Shown here: piece after piece, positions 46,318 to 55,217 of the stretch
How the letters are laid out: each line of letters starts with the position of its first letter
Position numbering within the stretch: the first letter of the stretch is position 1
Assembly: GCA_900466605.1 (NCBI GenBank)
Contig: UBMU01000002.1
Coordinates: forward strand, 372,001-436,000
Length of the DNA stretch: 64,000 nt
Origin: Hyphomicrobiales bacterium
Lineage (GTDB): Bacteria > Pseudomonadota > Alphaproteobacteria > Rhizobiales > Rhizobiaceae
Direction: 5' to 3'
Program-made: the position numbers and the translations under genes
Notes under the pieces: model-generated
Seen by the model: only the letters and a program-made list of their open reading frames with translations
Databases searched by the model: none
Told to the model about the DNA's origin: nothing

Positions 46318-47490
46318 ATGAGCGTTGCTTCTGATCGCATACCGGTCACCATCCTGACCGGCTTTCTTGGTGCCGGCAAATCCACGCTGCTGAATCGTAT
46401 CCTCAAGGATCCGGCCATGAAGGATGCCGCCGTCATCATCAATGAGTTTGGCGATGTTGGCATCGATCATCTGTTGGTGGAAAGTTCTGGAGATGCGATC
46501 ATTGAACTGTCGGACGGCTGCCTCTGCTGCACGGTCCGCGGCGAGCTGGTCGATACGCTGGCCAATCTCATGGATGCGGTGCAGACTGGCCGCGTCAAAC
46601 CGGTAAAGCGCGTCGTCATCGAGACCACGGGTCTCGCCGATCCGGCACCCGTCATGCAGGCGATCATGGGCAACCCGATCATTGCCACCAACTTCGATCT
46701 GGATGGCATCGTGACGGTGGTGGATGCGGTCAATGGCTCGCAGACCCTCGACAATCACGAGGAGGCGGTGAAGCAGGCTGCGGTTGCCGATCGGCTGGTT
46801 CTCTCGAAGCAGGCGCTGGTGTCGCCGGAGGTTTTGCAAGCGCTGGAAGCACGTCTTTATGCGCTCAATCCCCGTGCCGAACTGATGGATGCCGACAGCG
46901 CCGAGGCTGGGCAGGCGGGCGTTCTCGTCAATGGCCTCTACGATCCCGCAAGCAAGATCGCCGATGTCGGCCGCTGGCTACGCGATGAGGATGTGCACGA
47001 CGCACACCACCATCACGACCATCACCACCACGATGGGCATGACCACCATCATCACCACCACGATCATCACCATGGCCACGATCATCAGGATCCGCATGAC
47101 GTGAACCGGCACGATGCGGCGATCCGATCCTTCTCGATCGTCGAGGACAAGCCTATCGATCCTATGGCGCTCGATATGTTCATCGACCTTTTGCGATCGG
47201 CGCACGGTGAAAAGCTGCTGCGGATGAAGGCGATCGTCGCGGTATCTGATCGCCCGGATCGTCCGCTGGTGCTTCACGGCGTGCAGAGCATCTTCCACCC
47301 GCCTTCACGCCTGCCGGCATGGCCGGACCCTGAGGACCGCCGCACGCGCATGGTTCTGATCACCAAGGACCTGCCGGAAGCCTTCGTCAAGGATCTGTTC
47401 GACGCGTTCCTCGGCAAACCGCGCATCGATACCCCAGATCGCGCGGCGCTGAACGACAATCCGCTTGCCGTGCCGGGCATGCGCTTCTAG
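46318..47490 (+). CDS. COG0523 (CobW-type) metallochaperone GTPase with His-rich insert
   Basis: A 390-residue G3E-family GTPase. Walker A is GFLGAGKST, followed by INEFGDVGIDHLL, the metal-site GCLCCT (CxCC) and the guanine motif region SKQA. A His-rich stretch of about 23 His in 40 residues lies between the GTPase and C-terminal CobW_C domains. Such proteins insert or deliver metal (zinc or cobalt). Despite cobS and cobT elsewhere in the window, it is not in a cob operon, so CobW proper cannot be assigned. Gene ATG is 12 bases after the carboxypeptidase stop. Confidence 0.9.
   Translation: MSVASDRIPVTILTGFLGAGKSTLLNRILKDPAMKDAAVIINEFGDVGIDHLLVESSGDAIIELSDGCLCCTVRGELVDTLANLMDAVQTGRVKPVKRVVIETTGLADPAPVMQAIMGNPIIATNFDLDGIVTVVDAVNGSQTLDNHEEAVKQAAVADRLVLSKQALVSPEVLQALEARLYALNPRAELMDADSAEAGQAGVLVNGLYDPASKIADVGRWLRDEDVHDAHHHHDHHHHDGHDHHHHHHDHHHGHDHQDPHDVNRHDAAIRSFSIVEDKPIDPMALDMFIDLLRSAHGEKLLRMKAIVAVSDRPDRPLVLHGVQSIFHPPSRLPAWPDPEDRRTRMVLITKDLPEAFVKDLFDAFLGKPRIDTPDRAALNDNPLAVPGMRF
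46996..47112 (+). repeat. His-codon-rich low-complexity stretch
   Basis: CAC/CAT-rich sequence, interrupted mainly by GAC/GAT and GGC/GGG, encoding the metal-binding His/Asp linker of the COG0523 protein. Mixed use of both His codons argues for selection on protein sequence rather than recent slippage. Confidence 0.85.
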
Positions 47491-47555
47491 TCGACGGGCT
47501 CCTCTGGAATCTACTGCAGTCGGCTCCCGGCCTTGCCTAGTTGCAAGGCAACCGA

Positions 47556-49436
47556 TCATGTCGTGGGCAGGTCTGGCAGAGGTTCGTCGATTTCTTCGGG
47601 CATGAAGCCGCCGGTCTGGCGTTTCCAGAGGCGGGCAAACAGGCCATCCTGTTCGATCAATTCTTCCTGCCTGCCTTCTTCCACGATGCGCCCATGATTG
47701 AGCACGACGATGCGATCCATACTTGCGATGGTCGATAGCCGGTGTGCAATGGCAATTACCGTTTTTCCCTCCATCACCAGGCTGAGCCTCTGCTGAATGG
47801 CCGCTTCGGATTCGCTGTCGAGGGCGGAGGTCGCCTCGTCGAGCACCAGGATTGGTGCATCGTTCAATAGGACACGGGCGATGGCGACGCGCTGGCGCTG
47901 GCCACCGGAAAGCTTGATGCCGCGGTCGCCGACAAAGGCTTCATAGCCCTTGCGACCGTCGCCGTCCGCAAGGTCGGCTATGAAGGTATCGGCACTCGCC
48001 ATCCTCGCGACCTTTTCGATTTCATCCCGCGACGCCTCCGGCCGCCCGTAGCGGATATTGTCACCGACCGAGCGGTGCAGCAGCGCCACATCCTGTGCGA
48101 TGACGCCGATCGCGCGGCGAAGGCTCGCCTGCGTAACGGCGCGAATATCCTGCCCGTCAATCAGGATCGCTCCATCTCCGATGTCGTAGAAGCGCAGCAA
48201 CAGGTTTGCGAGCGTGGTTTTTCCAGCGCCGGAAAGACCGACGAGGCCGACCTTCTCGCCGGGTTGGATGGTCAGCGACAGATCGTCGATGACTGGCTTG
48301 CCTCCTCCGTAGGCGAAGCCGACGTTCTCGAACCGTATCTCCCCACGACTGACGGCAAGGGCGGCGGCGCCCGGCCGGTCGATGATGGTGGGCGGTGTCG
48401 TCATGACAGGCATGGCGTCCTTGATCGTGCCGATCGCCTGGAAGATCTGCTGGCCCATCTGCAGGAAAGTGAAGATCTGCGTCGACAGCCGATGGAGAAT
48501 GTAGACTGCCGCGACGAACTCCCCGACTGTGAGAAATCCGTTGACGAGACCGGAGAACCCGATCGACATCATGACGATCCACAACACCGAATTGAGAATG
48601 ACGACGGTCACTTCCGAGCTGCGATAAATGCGCTGTTCGTTGTGCTGTGTCTGCACGGTCTTCTGGATGATCCGGCGGATAGCACCCGCCTCGCTGTCTT
48701 CGGCCGCAAACTGCTTGATCATCTGCATGTTGGTGTAGAGATCGGTGATGGCCCCGGCCACAAGGCTGCGCTGCTTGGCGGTGCGGCGAGAACGCTCGGC
48801 AAAGGTGGGCACGACCCTGGCGGCAAAGGCCACGTTGAGTGCGATCCAGACGATGACCGGCAGGGCAAGCTGCCAGGAGAGCGCACCAAGGAGAACGACG
48901 GATCCCACCATCTGAAAGAGGAAGCGCGGGACGGACTGGAAGGCGGCGATGATCTGCTGCTGCACGGCCGAGGCCACCTGCTGCAGGCGTGAGGACACCT
49001 GACCGGCGAAAAGATCATGAAAGAAGGCAAGATCCTGTCGCTCGACTGCCTTATGACCCTGCCATTGGATGGCTGCCGGCATGCCGACGCCGAGTGTGTG
49101 CGAATTGAGCGTATTCAGCACGAACGAAACGATCGGCACCATTGGGAAAATCAGGAAGCGGAGAAAGGCGACTAGTGGCCAATCACTCCGCAGGAAGGCG
49201 GAGGCTCCCCGATGCGTCACCCCGTCGACGATAACAGAGAGCCCCCAGATGATAGCTAGGTTGATGGCCTCGAACATGATCGAGCAAATCGCCAGTGCGA
49301 TCAGCACACCGCGGAACATCGAGATGAAGTGCAGGAGCACCGCCACCGGGCCTTTCGACGGCAGAGGCCGGTAGGGAATGTCGAGTGGCCGGATCAGCCT
49401 CTCGAACGGACGATAGATGGCATCTGAAATCGACAT
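47556..49436 (-). CDS. ABC transporter, fused permease and ATPase (exporter type)
   Basis: A 626-residue half-transporter. The N-terminal ABC type-1 membrane domain has about six segments (for example VLIALAICSIMFEAINLAIIW), and the C-terminal ATPase has Walker A GLSGAGKTT, signature LSGGQRQRVAIARVLL, Walker B PILVLDEATSALD and the His-loop IAHRLSTI. It should form a homodimer exporting lipids, peptides or drugs. No substrate clue from neighbours. Single-gene unit, convergent with the COG0523 gene. Confidence 0.92.
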   Translation of the reverse strand: MSISDAIYRPFERLIRPLDIPYRPLPSKGPVAVLLHFISMFRGVLIALAICSIMFEAINLAIIWGLSVIVDGVTHRGASAFLRSDWPLVAFLRFLIFPMVPIVSFVLNTLNSHTLGVGMPAAIQWQGHKAVERQDLAFFHDLFAGQVSSRLQQVASAVQQQIIAAFQSVPRFLFQMVGSVVLLGALSWQLALPVIVWIALNVAFAARVVPTFAERSRRTAKQRSLVAGAITDLYTNMQMIKQFAAEDSEAGAIRRIIQKTVQTQHNEQRIYRSSEVTVVILNSVLWIVMMSIGFSGLVNGFLTVGEFVAAVYILHRLSTQIFTFLQMGQQIFQAIGTIKDAMPVMTTPPTIIDRPGAAALAVSRGEIRFENVGFAYGGGKPVIDDLSLTIQPGEKVGLVGLSGAGKTTLANLLLRFYDIGDGAILIDGQDIRAVTQASLRRAIGVIAQDVALLHRSVGDNIRYGRPEASRDEIEKVARMASADTFIADLADGDGRKGYEAFVGDRGIKLSGGQRQRVAIARVLLNDAPILVLDEATSALDSESEAAIQQRLSLVMEGKTVIAIAHRLSTIASMDRIVVLNHGRIVEEGRQEELIEQDGLFARLWKRQTGGFMPEEIDEPLPDLPTT

Positions 49437-49556
49437 GGGCCTCTCGGATCAAACGTCCGGAGGAGCGAGGGACTCAGCTAAATCAGCCACATCGAATCAT
49501 CTTCCGGCTAGAATCTCAACCGGAAAGTGTAGAAAAGCTTCGCAAGCTGGCGAACA

Positions 49557-49781
49557 CTATCCCTTGCGAATGAGGAAGCGGTGGCCGGCGTCGGTCTTGT
49601 GCGCCTCGATCAGTTCGTGCCCGTCCTCGTTGCAGAAATGCGGGATGTCGATACCGGCAAGCGGATCTGTCGTTTCGATCTGGATCAATGCGCCGCTTGG
49701 CAGGGAGGACATCTTGCGGCGGGTCTTCAGTACGGGAAGCGGGCATTTCAGCCCGCGCAGGTCGTATAAAATGGCGCTCAC
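49557..49781 (-). CDS. TusA-family sulfurtransferase
   Basis: A 74-residue TusA-like protein. The family motif LRGLKCPLPVLKTR with the sulfur-carrying Cys13 is near the N-terminus. Such proteins relay persulfide sulfur for tRNA thiolation or cofactor synthesis. It starts 4 bases after the L,D-transpeptidase gene, so they are co-transcribed, with no functional link known. Confidence 0.92.
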   Translation of the reverse strand: MSAILYDLRGLKCPLPVLKTRRKMSSLPSGALIQIETTDPLAGIDIPHFCNEDGHELIEAHKTDAGHRFLIRKG

Positions 49782-49785
49782 GCCA

Positions 49786-51012
49786 TCAGTCCTTGCCCCA
49801 AAACTTCCAGAACGGCTTCTTCGAGGCGACTTCCACAGGTTCGGCCTGCTCCACCGGCGCGAATGCCAGCGGGCTCGGGGTGGGGACTGGAACTTGGGCC
49901 GGAACGGCAGCGGCGACAGCAGTTGCCTTTGCCATTTCAGGCGTGGCCGGTTCCGCGCCGGGTGCTGCGTTTGCAGCGACCGTGGACGCAGTCTTGCCGG
50001 CCATCATCTCCTCAAGATCTGCGACCTTGACCATTTTTCCCGCCTCGAGCGAAGTGCCGGTCGGCGCATAAGCCAGTTCGCGACCTTTCCGCAACTTGGC
50101 GACCACAGCCTTGCGCTCGGCTTCGCTCGGATCATACCAGGCCATACCGTCGTATTTCTTCATGGCCTTGGCGTAGTCGGCGTCATAGGTCTTGCTGTAC
50201 GAGGCAAGAGCGGCCGTTAGTGCCGGTGGCGTCGACATCGCCGGACATGCTCCAGCCGGATTGAAGGTGCCGTTACCGGTTGCCTGCTGGTTGAAGACGT
50301 ACTTCTTCTCGCAGAAATTCACCTCGGGAGGACGCTTCGTGACCTCAAAGTTGTCATAGCCGACTTTCAACATCTTCCAGAACTCGATGTTCGAGTTGAG
50401 GCGATGCCGCACCATGTTCTCCGCGGTCATGCGGAAGGGAAATGCCTGAAGCTGTACCGTCGACTGGCCGCCGGAAAAGGCGTCGCGGGCGAAGGCGTAG
50501 ATCTCGAGAACCTGCTGGTCGGTCATCGAATAGCAACCCGACGACGAGCAGGCGCCATGTATCATAAGATTGGTACCGTTGCGGCCGTTGACGGCGTCGT
50601 AGCGGTTCGGAAAGCCGGTGTTGATCGCGAGATAGTATTTCGAATTCGGATTGAGGTTGGCGCGCGTCAGATTGTAGAAGCCTTCCGGCGCCTGACGGTC
50701 ACCCTCTTTCACCTTTGGGCCGAGCCGGCCCGACCAGGCGCAGATCTTGTAATCGGCGATCTTGTCGAAGCGATTGTCGGTCTTCGCTTTCCAGATCTCC
50801 AGAGCGCCTTCTTCCTTGAAGATGCGGATCATGATCGGCGAATTGCGCTGCATGCTCTTGGCTGACATCTCGGAGAGGATACGCGGCGGCAGCGGCTGCT
50901 CGACCTTGTTCTTGACCTTCGATAGGTCGATCTGGGCGGTTTCCAATGCGTCATTGCAGCCGGCCAAAGCCAGCGCCATCAGGGAAACACATGCAAAATG
51001 ACGAATGCGCAT
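49786..51012 (-). CDS. L,D-transpeptidase lipoprotein (YafK-like)
   Basis: A 408-residue envelope protein. A lipoprotein signal ends in LALAGC (Cys19). A YkuD-type catalytic domain follows, with the active-site block IHGACSSSGCYSMTD (His and Cys nucleophile). The C-terminal region is long, Ala/Pro/Val-rich and ends in a basic/aromatic KKPFWKFWGKD. These enzymes crosslink or cleave peptidoglycan or attach proteins to it. The unrelated tusA-like gene is next. A striking palindrome lies 123-140 bases upstream. Confidence 0.88.
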   Translation of the reverse strand: MRIRHFACVSLMALALAGCNDALETAQIDLSKVKNKVEQPLPPRILSEMSAKSMQRNSPIMIRIFKEEGALEIWKAKTDNRFDKIADYKICAWSGRLGPKVKEGDRQAPEGFYNLTRANLNPNSKYYLAINTGFPNRYDAVNGRNGTNLMIHGACSSSGCYSMTDQQVLEIYAFARDAFSGGQSTVQLQAFPFRMTAENMVRHRLNSNIEFWKMLKVGYDNFEVTKRPPEVNFCEKKYVFNQQATGNGTFNPAGACPAMSTPPALTAALASYSKTYDADYAKAMKKYDGMAWYDPSEAERKAVVAKLRKGRELAYAPTGTSLEAGKMVKVADLEEMMAGKTASTVAANAAPGAEPATPEMAKATAVAAAVPAQVPVPTPSPLAFAPVEQAEPVEVASKKPFWKFWGKD

Positions 51013-51134
51013 TCAAACTAGCCCATCAACAGTATGCAACGCGGCCTTAACCAGCGCGGAGCGAATCATAGGCTGACTATGGTTCACAAACTCTTAGCAG
51101 CCTATGAAGCGCGCTCGCGTCCCCCGCAAGTAGG

Positions 51135-51152
51135 AATGTTATTGATAACATT
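51135..51152. promoter_or_regulatory. 18-bp AT-rich perfect palindrome
   Basis: AATGTTAT-TG-ATAACATT, a perfect 8-2-8 dyad between accA and the L,D-transpeptidase gene. It looks like a dimeric repressor site and is similar to, but spaced differently from, known Zur boxes. It would lie upstream of the transpeptidase gene. Confidence 0.55.
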
Positions 51153-51157
51153 ATTGT

Positions 51158-51172
51158 GGCCAAGGTTTGGCC
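51158..51172. other. Short hairpin GGCCAA/TTGGCC
   Basis: GGCCAA-GGT-TTGGCC, a perfect 6-bp stem 30 bases downstream of the accA stop. It has no T run on either strand, so it is at best a weak terminator or an operator. Confidence 0.35.
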
Positions 51173-51202
51173 TCATTCACAGCAGGGCTGCAAGCTTGTG
51201 CA

Positions 51203-52156
51203 CTACAAATTGCGGCCCATGTTGAGAAATTTCTGTCGGCGATCATTGCGGAGCTGCTCGCCGGTACGGTTGGAAAGTTCGCCGAGAGCATTGGCAATCA
51301 CGTCGCCCGTTGCGGCAATCACGCTATCCGGATCGCGGTGCGCGCCACCGAGAGGCTCGCTGATGACGCCGTCGATGATGCCAAGCGACTTCAGATCCTC
51401 GGACGTGATCTTCATGTTGGTGGCCGCTTCCTTGGCGCGGGCGGAATCGCGCCAGAGGATCGACGCAGCGCCCTCAGGCGAGATGACGCTGTAGATCGCA
51501 TGCTCGAGCATGTAGACGCGGTTGCCGGTGGCGATTGCGATTGCGCCGCCCGAGCCGCCTTCGCCGATGACGACGGAGATGATCGGCACCTTGACCGAGA
51601 GGCACATTTCCGTCGAGCGGGCGATGGCTTCCGCCTGACCGCGCTCTTCCGCACCTACGCCCGGATAGGCGCCTGCTGTATCGACGAGCGTGATGACGGG
51701 GAGACCGAAGCGGTCAGCCATCTCGAGAACACGGATTGCCTTGCGATAGCCTTCCGGACGGGCGCTGCCGAAATTGTGCTTCAGGCGGCTTTTGGTGTCG
51801 TTGCCCTTTTCTTGGCCGAGAACGGCGACGGGCTGGCCGCGGAAGCGGGCAAGGCCTGCCTGAATCGCAGCGTCTTCAGAAAACTTGCGGTCGCCGGCGA
51901 GCGGTGTGAATTCCTGAAACAGCGTCTTGGCGTAATCGACGAAATGCGGCCGCTGCGGATGGCGCGCAACCTGCGTTTTCTGCCAGGCGTTGAGCTTCGA
52001 ATAGATGTCGACCATCGCTTCGCGAACGCGAACTTCGAGCCTTCCGATTTCATCCGAAGTGTCGATGCTCTCATCTTCCGAGGCGAGCTTCTTCAGTTCG
52101 ATGATCTTGCCTTCGAGGTCGGAGATCGGCTTTTCGAAGTCGAGATAGTTGTGCAT
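51203..52156 (-). CDS. accA: Acetyl-CoA carboxylase carboxyltransferase subunit alpha
   Basis: A 317-residue AccA, the half of the carboxyltransferase that, with AccD, makes malonyl-CoA for fatty-acid synthesis. Family blocks are NYLDFEKPISDLEGKI, HPQRPHFVDYA, the EKGNDTK region and GEGGSGGAIAI with the GDVIANAL end. Length is normal. It lies 62 bases downstream of xerD on the same strand. Confidence 0.96.
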   Translation of the reverse strand: MHNYLDFEKPISDLEGKIIELKKLASEDESIDTSDEIGRLEVRVREAMVDIYSKLNAWQKTQVARHPQRPHFVDYAKTLFQEFTPLAGDRKFSEDAAIQAGLARFRGQPVAVLGQEKGNDTKSRLKHNFGSARPEGYRKAIRVLEMADRFGLPVITLVDTAGAYPGVGAEERGQAEAIARSTEMCLSVKVPIISVVIGEGGSGGAIAIATGNRVYMLEHAIYSVISPEGAASILWRDSARAKEAATNMKITSEDLKSLGIIDGVISEPLGGAHRDPDSVIAATGDVIANALGELSNRTGEQLRNDRRQKFLNMGRNL

Positions 52157-52218
52157 GAGGTGCGTTTCCGTTCCTTGTGCAGGGCCGCTTTGTCTGAGCG
52201 CGCCCTTTGCTGCCGGTC

Positions 52219-53172
52219 CTATTCCTGCTTTTTGGCCTGTTTGGCAAGGGGGTGGTGCGTTTGGACCAGCTGTTGAAGCCGTTCCTCCAACACATGCGTA
52301 TAAATTTGCGTGGTTGAAATGTCCGAGTGGCCGAGCAGTTCCTGAACGACGCGAAGATCCGCGCCATTGGCGAGAAGATGACTTGCAAATGCATGCCGCA
52401 TGACGTGCGGCGAGATCATAGATGGGGTGAGACCTGCCCTGATCGCAAGATTTTTCAAGTCACGCGCGAAAACCTGACGCGGCAGATAGCCTTCTTTGGA
52501 TGCTGAGGGGAACAACCATGGGCTTTCCTGCGGCACCTTGGCGGCGGCGTTCTCGGCGGCGAGCATCCGGCCATAGAGCTTCAGCGCGACGATTGCCGAT
52601 TGCGAGAGCGGCACCAGCCGCTCCTTGTTGCCCTTGCCGCGGATCATCAAGAAGCGTCCGTCCTGGTCGAGTACGCGGGCGGGCAGGGAAACAAGTTCGC
52701 TGACGCGCATCCCGGTTGCGTAGAGCAACTCGAGCAGGGCCAGCATCCGAAGCCGTTGCAACTGTCCAGACGCGGAATTCTGAGCTTCGGTCTCCGCCTG
52801 TTCCAGCAGTCGCCCGACCTCGTCGACCCCCATCGTCTTCGGCAGCGCCCGGCCCTTCTTCGGCGCGTCGAGAATGCCGGTCGGATCGTCTGTTCGCAGG
52901 CCCTCGGCATAGAGGAACTTGTAGAACTGGCGCATCGCCGCCAGCCGCCGTGCCTGGGAAGAAGGTTTGAACCCTTGCGCTGCGAGGGAAGAGAGGTAGG
53001 CCGAAAGATCCGCCGATGCCGCCTCCAGCAGGCGCACTCCCTTGCCGTTCAGGAAGCCGTGCAGACCGTCGAGATCGCGCCCATAGGAAGAGAGCGTATT
53101 GGCCGCCGCACCCCGCTCGGCGCTCATCATTTCCAGAAAGGCTTCGACGTGAACCCAGCCGAGATCCTTCAT
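52219..53172 (-). CDS. xerD: Tyrosine recombinase XerD
   Basis: A 317-residue site-specific recombinase that resolves chromosome dimers at dif with XerC and FtsK. The N-terminal SAM-like core-binding domain ([19 protein letters not shown]) precedes the catalytic domain with [12 protein letters not shown] (catalytic Arg), [19 protein letters not shown] (His-x-x-Arg), [15 protein letters not shown] (His and nucleophile Tyr). No mobile-element hallmarks surround it, so it is the housekeeping copy. It starts 4 bases after a 58-aa membrane protein gene. Confidence 0.94.
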   Translation of the reverse strand: MKDLGWVHVEAFLEMMSAERGAAANTLSSYGRDLDGLHGFLNGKGVRLLEAASADLSAYLSSLAAQGFKPSSQARRLAAMRQFYKFLYAEGLRTDDPTGILDAPKKGRALPKTMGVDEVGRLLEQAETEAQNSASGQLQRLRMLALLELLYATGMRVSELVSLPARVLDQDGRFLMIRGKGNKERLVPLSQSAIVALKLYGRMLAAENAAAKVPQESPWLFPSASKEGYLPRQVFARDLKNLAIRAGLTPSMISPHVMRHAFASHLLANGADLRVVQELLGHSDISTTQIYTHVLEERLQQLVQTHHPLAKQAKKQE

Positions 53173-53176
53173 AGGT

Positions 53177-53353
53177 TCACTTCTTGGACGGGTTGATGGC
53201 GCCGGTGGCGGGAGGATTGACCCGCTCGGAAGGAATGCGGATCGTTACGTCCCGTTCCTGCGGTTTGACGAAAACAACGAGTGCCCACATCGTTCCGTAT
53301 ATCGCGCCGGCGATAACCGCCAATACGGCAAGAAAACGGAACAAACTCGGCAT
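53177..53353 (-). CDS. 58-aa single-span membrane protein upstream of xerD
   Basis: A short ORF from ATG 53353, preceded by GGAG 7 bases away, ending 4 bases before the xerD start. The product has one transmembrane segment ([20 protein letters not shown]) and a polar tail with [13 protein letters not shown] and a KK end. Topology suggests a cytoplasmic N-terminus and periplasmic tail. Family unknown to me. Coupling with xerD may be transcriptional convenience only. Confidence 0.72.
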   Translation of the reverse strand: MPSLFRFLAVLAVIAGAIYGTMWALVVFVKPQERDVTIRIPSERVNPPATGAINPSKK

Positions 53354-53443
53354 TTAGCAACTCCATGGCTCGGCTTCTTTATGAAGAAGCATGCTTGCAA
53401 GTGCAAGAAGGCGCATTTGAACCACGTTTCCCTTGCCCGCGAC

Positions 53444-53472
53444 TTGACGCTACACCTGCATTTGTCGATACC
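53444..53472 (+). promoter_or_regulatory. Putative sigma-70-type promoter of aroK
   Basis: TTGACG (53444-53449), 17-base spacer, GATACC (53467-53472), 28 bases before the aroK ATG. Confidence 0.45.
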
Positions 53473-53499
53473 GTTCGCAAACAAAGTGTGAATGGACCA

Positions 53500-54090
53500 A
53501 TGAGCGACCCAGTTCTGACCGTTGCCGAAAGCTTGAAAGACAGGGCTCGTGCTGCGCTCGGTTCTCGCAATCTGATCCTCGTCGGATTAATGGGCGCTGG
53601 CAAATCCTCCGTCGGTCGCATCGTTGCCCAGCAACTCGGCATCCCCTTCGTCGATAGCGATGCCGAGATCGAGAAGGTCTCCCGCATGTCCATCAGCGAA
53701 CTCTTCGCCGCTTATGGGGAGGAAGAATTCCGCGCTCTTGAAACCCGCGTCATGAAGCGCCTGCTGAAGAACGGTCCGCGTGTGGTCTCCACCGGCGGCG
53801 GCGCCTTCATCAACGACCGGACGCGCAGGCATATCAAGAAGGGTGGCGTTTCCATCTGGCTGAAAGCCGATCTCGATGTTCTGTGGGACCGTGTCAGCAA
53901 GCGTGATACGCGGCCGCTGCTGAAGACCGAGAACCCCAAGCAGACCCTCGAAAATCTGATGAATGCCCGCTATCCGATCTATGAACTCGCGGACCTCACG
54001 GTTCTCTCGCGTGATGTACGCAAGGAGTTGATGGCCGACGAAGTCCTGAAAGCCGTGATTGACAGCCGAACAGAAAGTGCAGCCCGATGA
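53500..54090 (+). CDS. aroK: Shikimate kinase
   Basis: A 196-residue shikimate kinase phosphorylating shikimate in aromatic amino-acid synthesis. Walker A GLMGAGKSS, shikimate-site DSDAEIEK, FRALETRV with the substrate Arg, STGGGAF and the lid RDTRPLL are present. ATG 53500 is chosen; an open frame to 53365 adds 45 residues with no family similarity. Its stop overlaps the aroB start by 4 bases, the usual rhizobial aroK-aroB pair. Confidence 0.95.
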   Translation: MSDPVLTVAESLKDRARAALGSRNLILVGLMGAGKSSVGRIVAQQLGIPFVDSDAEIEKVSRMSISELFAAYGEEEFRALETRVMKRLLKNGPRVVSTGGGAFINDRTRRHIKKGGVSIWLKADLDVLWDRVSKRDTRPLLKTENPKQTLENLMNARYPIYELADLTVLSRDVRKELMADEVLKAVIDSRTESAAR

Positions 54091-55217
54091 ATGCGATTGC
54101 CTCCGCCCCCGAACGCAAGGTTCATGTGCCGCTTGGCGAACGCGCCTACGACATCCTGATCGGGCCGGGCCTCATTGCGCGCGCCGGCGCCGAGATCGCA
54201 GCGCGCCTGAAGGGCCGCAAGGCGGCCATCATCACCGACGAGCATGTCGCTCCGCTTTATCTCGACGCGCTGGTCCAAAGCCTGGAGGCAGCGGGCATTG
54301 CGTCCGCTACGCTCGTATTGCCAGCGGGTGAAAAGACTAAGAGCTTCGAACACCTGATGACCGCGTGCGACAAAGTCCTTGAAGTACGGATAGAGCGCAA
54401 CGACTATGTCATCGCGCTTGGCGGCGGCGTCATTGGCGACCTCTCCGGCTTTGCCGCCGGCATCGTGCGCCGCGGCGTGCGCTTCGTACAGGTGCCGACC
54501 TCGCTGCTGTCGCAGGTCGATTCTTCGGTCGGCGGCAAGACCGGTATCAACAACCGTCACGGTAAGAACCTGATCGGCGTCTTCCATCAGCCGGACCTGG
54601 TGCTTGCCGATACGGATGTCCTGAATTCGCTGAGCGCGCGCGAGTTTCGCGCCGGCTATGCTGAGGTGGCGAAATACGGCCTGATCGACAAGCCTGACTT
54701 CTTTGCCTGGCTGGAAGCCAACTGGCAGGCGGTTTTTGCCGGCGGTGCGGCCCGCATCGAAGCGATCGCCACGAGCTGCCAGGCGAAGTCCGATGTCGTC
54801 GTTGCCGACGAGCGCGAGACCGGGCAACGTGCGCTCCTCAATCTCGGTCACACTTTCGGTCACGCACTGGAGGCGGCAACCGCTTACGACAGCTCACGCC
54901 TCGTCCATGGCGAAGGTGTTTCGATCGGCATGGTCCTTGCGCACGAGTTCTCAGCGCGCATGAACCTTGCAAGCCCCGATGATGCCCGCCGCGTCGAAAG
55001 CCACCTGAAGGCAGTCGGCCTGCCGACCCGAATGTCGGAAATTCCCGGCGTGCTGCCGCCGGCCGAAGTGCTGATGGATGCGATCGCCCAGGACAAGAAG
55101 GTGAAGGGCGGCAAGCTGACCTTCATCCTGACGCGCGGCATCGGGCAATCCTTCGTCGCCGATGATGTTCCCGCCTCGGAAGTGCTGACCTTCCTCAAGG
55201 AGAAACACCCGCAATGA
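54087..55217 (+). CDS. aroB: 3-dehydroquinate synthase
   Basis: A 376-residue AroB, which cyclises DAHP to 3-dehydroquinate with NAD and Zn. Family motifs are GGGVIGDLSGFAAGIVRRG, QVPTSLLSQVDSSVGGKTGIN, KNLIGVFHQP and the Zn-ligand segments NLGHTFGHALE and HGEGVSIGM. Overlaps aroK by 4 bases and the following corC-like gene by 4 bases. Confidence 0.96.
   Translation: MNAIASAPERKVHVPLGERAYDILIGPGLIARAGAEIAARLKGRKAAIITDEHVAPLYLDALVQSLEAAGIASATLVLPAGEKTKSFEHLMTACDKVLEVRIERNDYVIALGGGVIGDLSGFAAGIVRRGVRFVQVPTSLLSQVDSSVGGKTGINNRHGKNLIGVFHQPDLVLADTDVLNSLSAREFRAGYAEVAKYGLIDKPDFFAWLEANWQAVFAGGAARIEAIATSCQAKSDVVVADERETGQRALLNLGHTFGHALEAATAYDSSRLVHGEGVSIGMVLAHEFSARMNLASPDDARRVESHLKAVGLPTRMSEIPGVLPPAEVLMDAIAQDKKVKGGKLTFILTRGIGQSFVADDVPASEVLTFLKEKHPQ

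Noticed and set aside
52219..53172. Integrase marking a mobile island
   Set aside because: The tyrosine recombinase has XerD length and motifs and sits in a housekeeping context with accA and aroK; no att repeats or cargo are visible.
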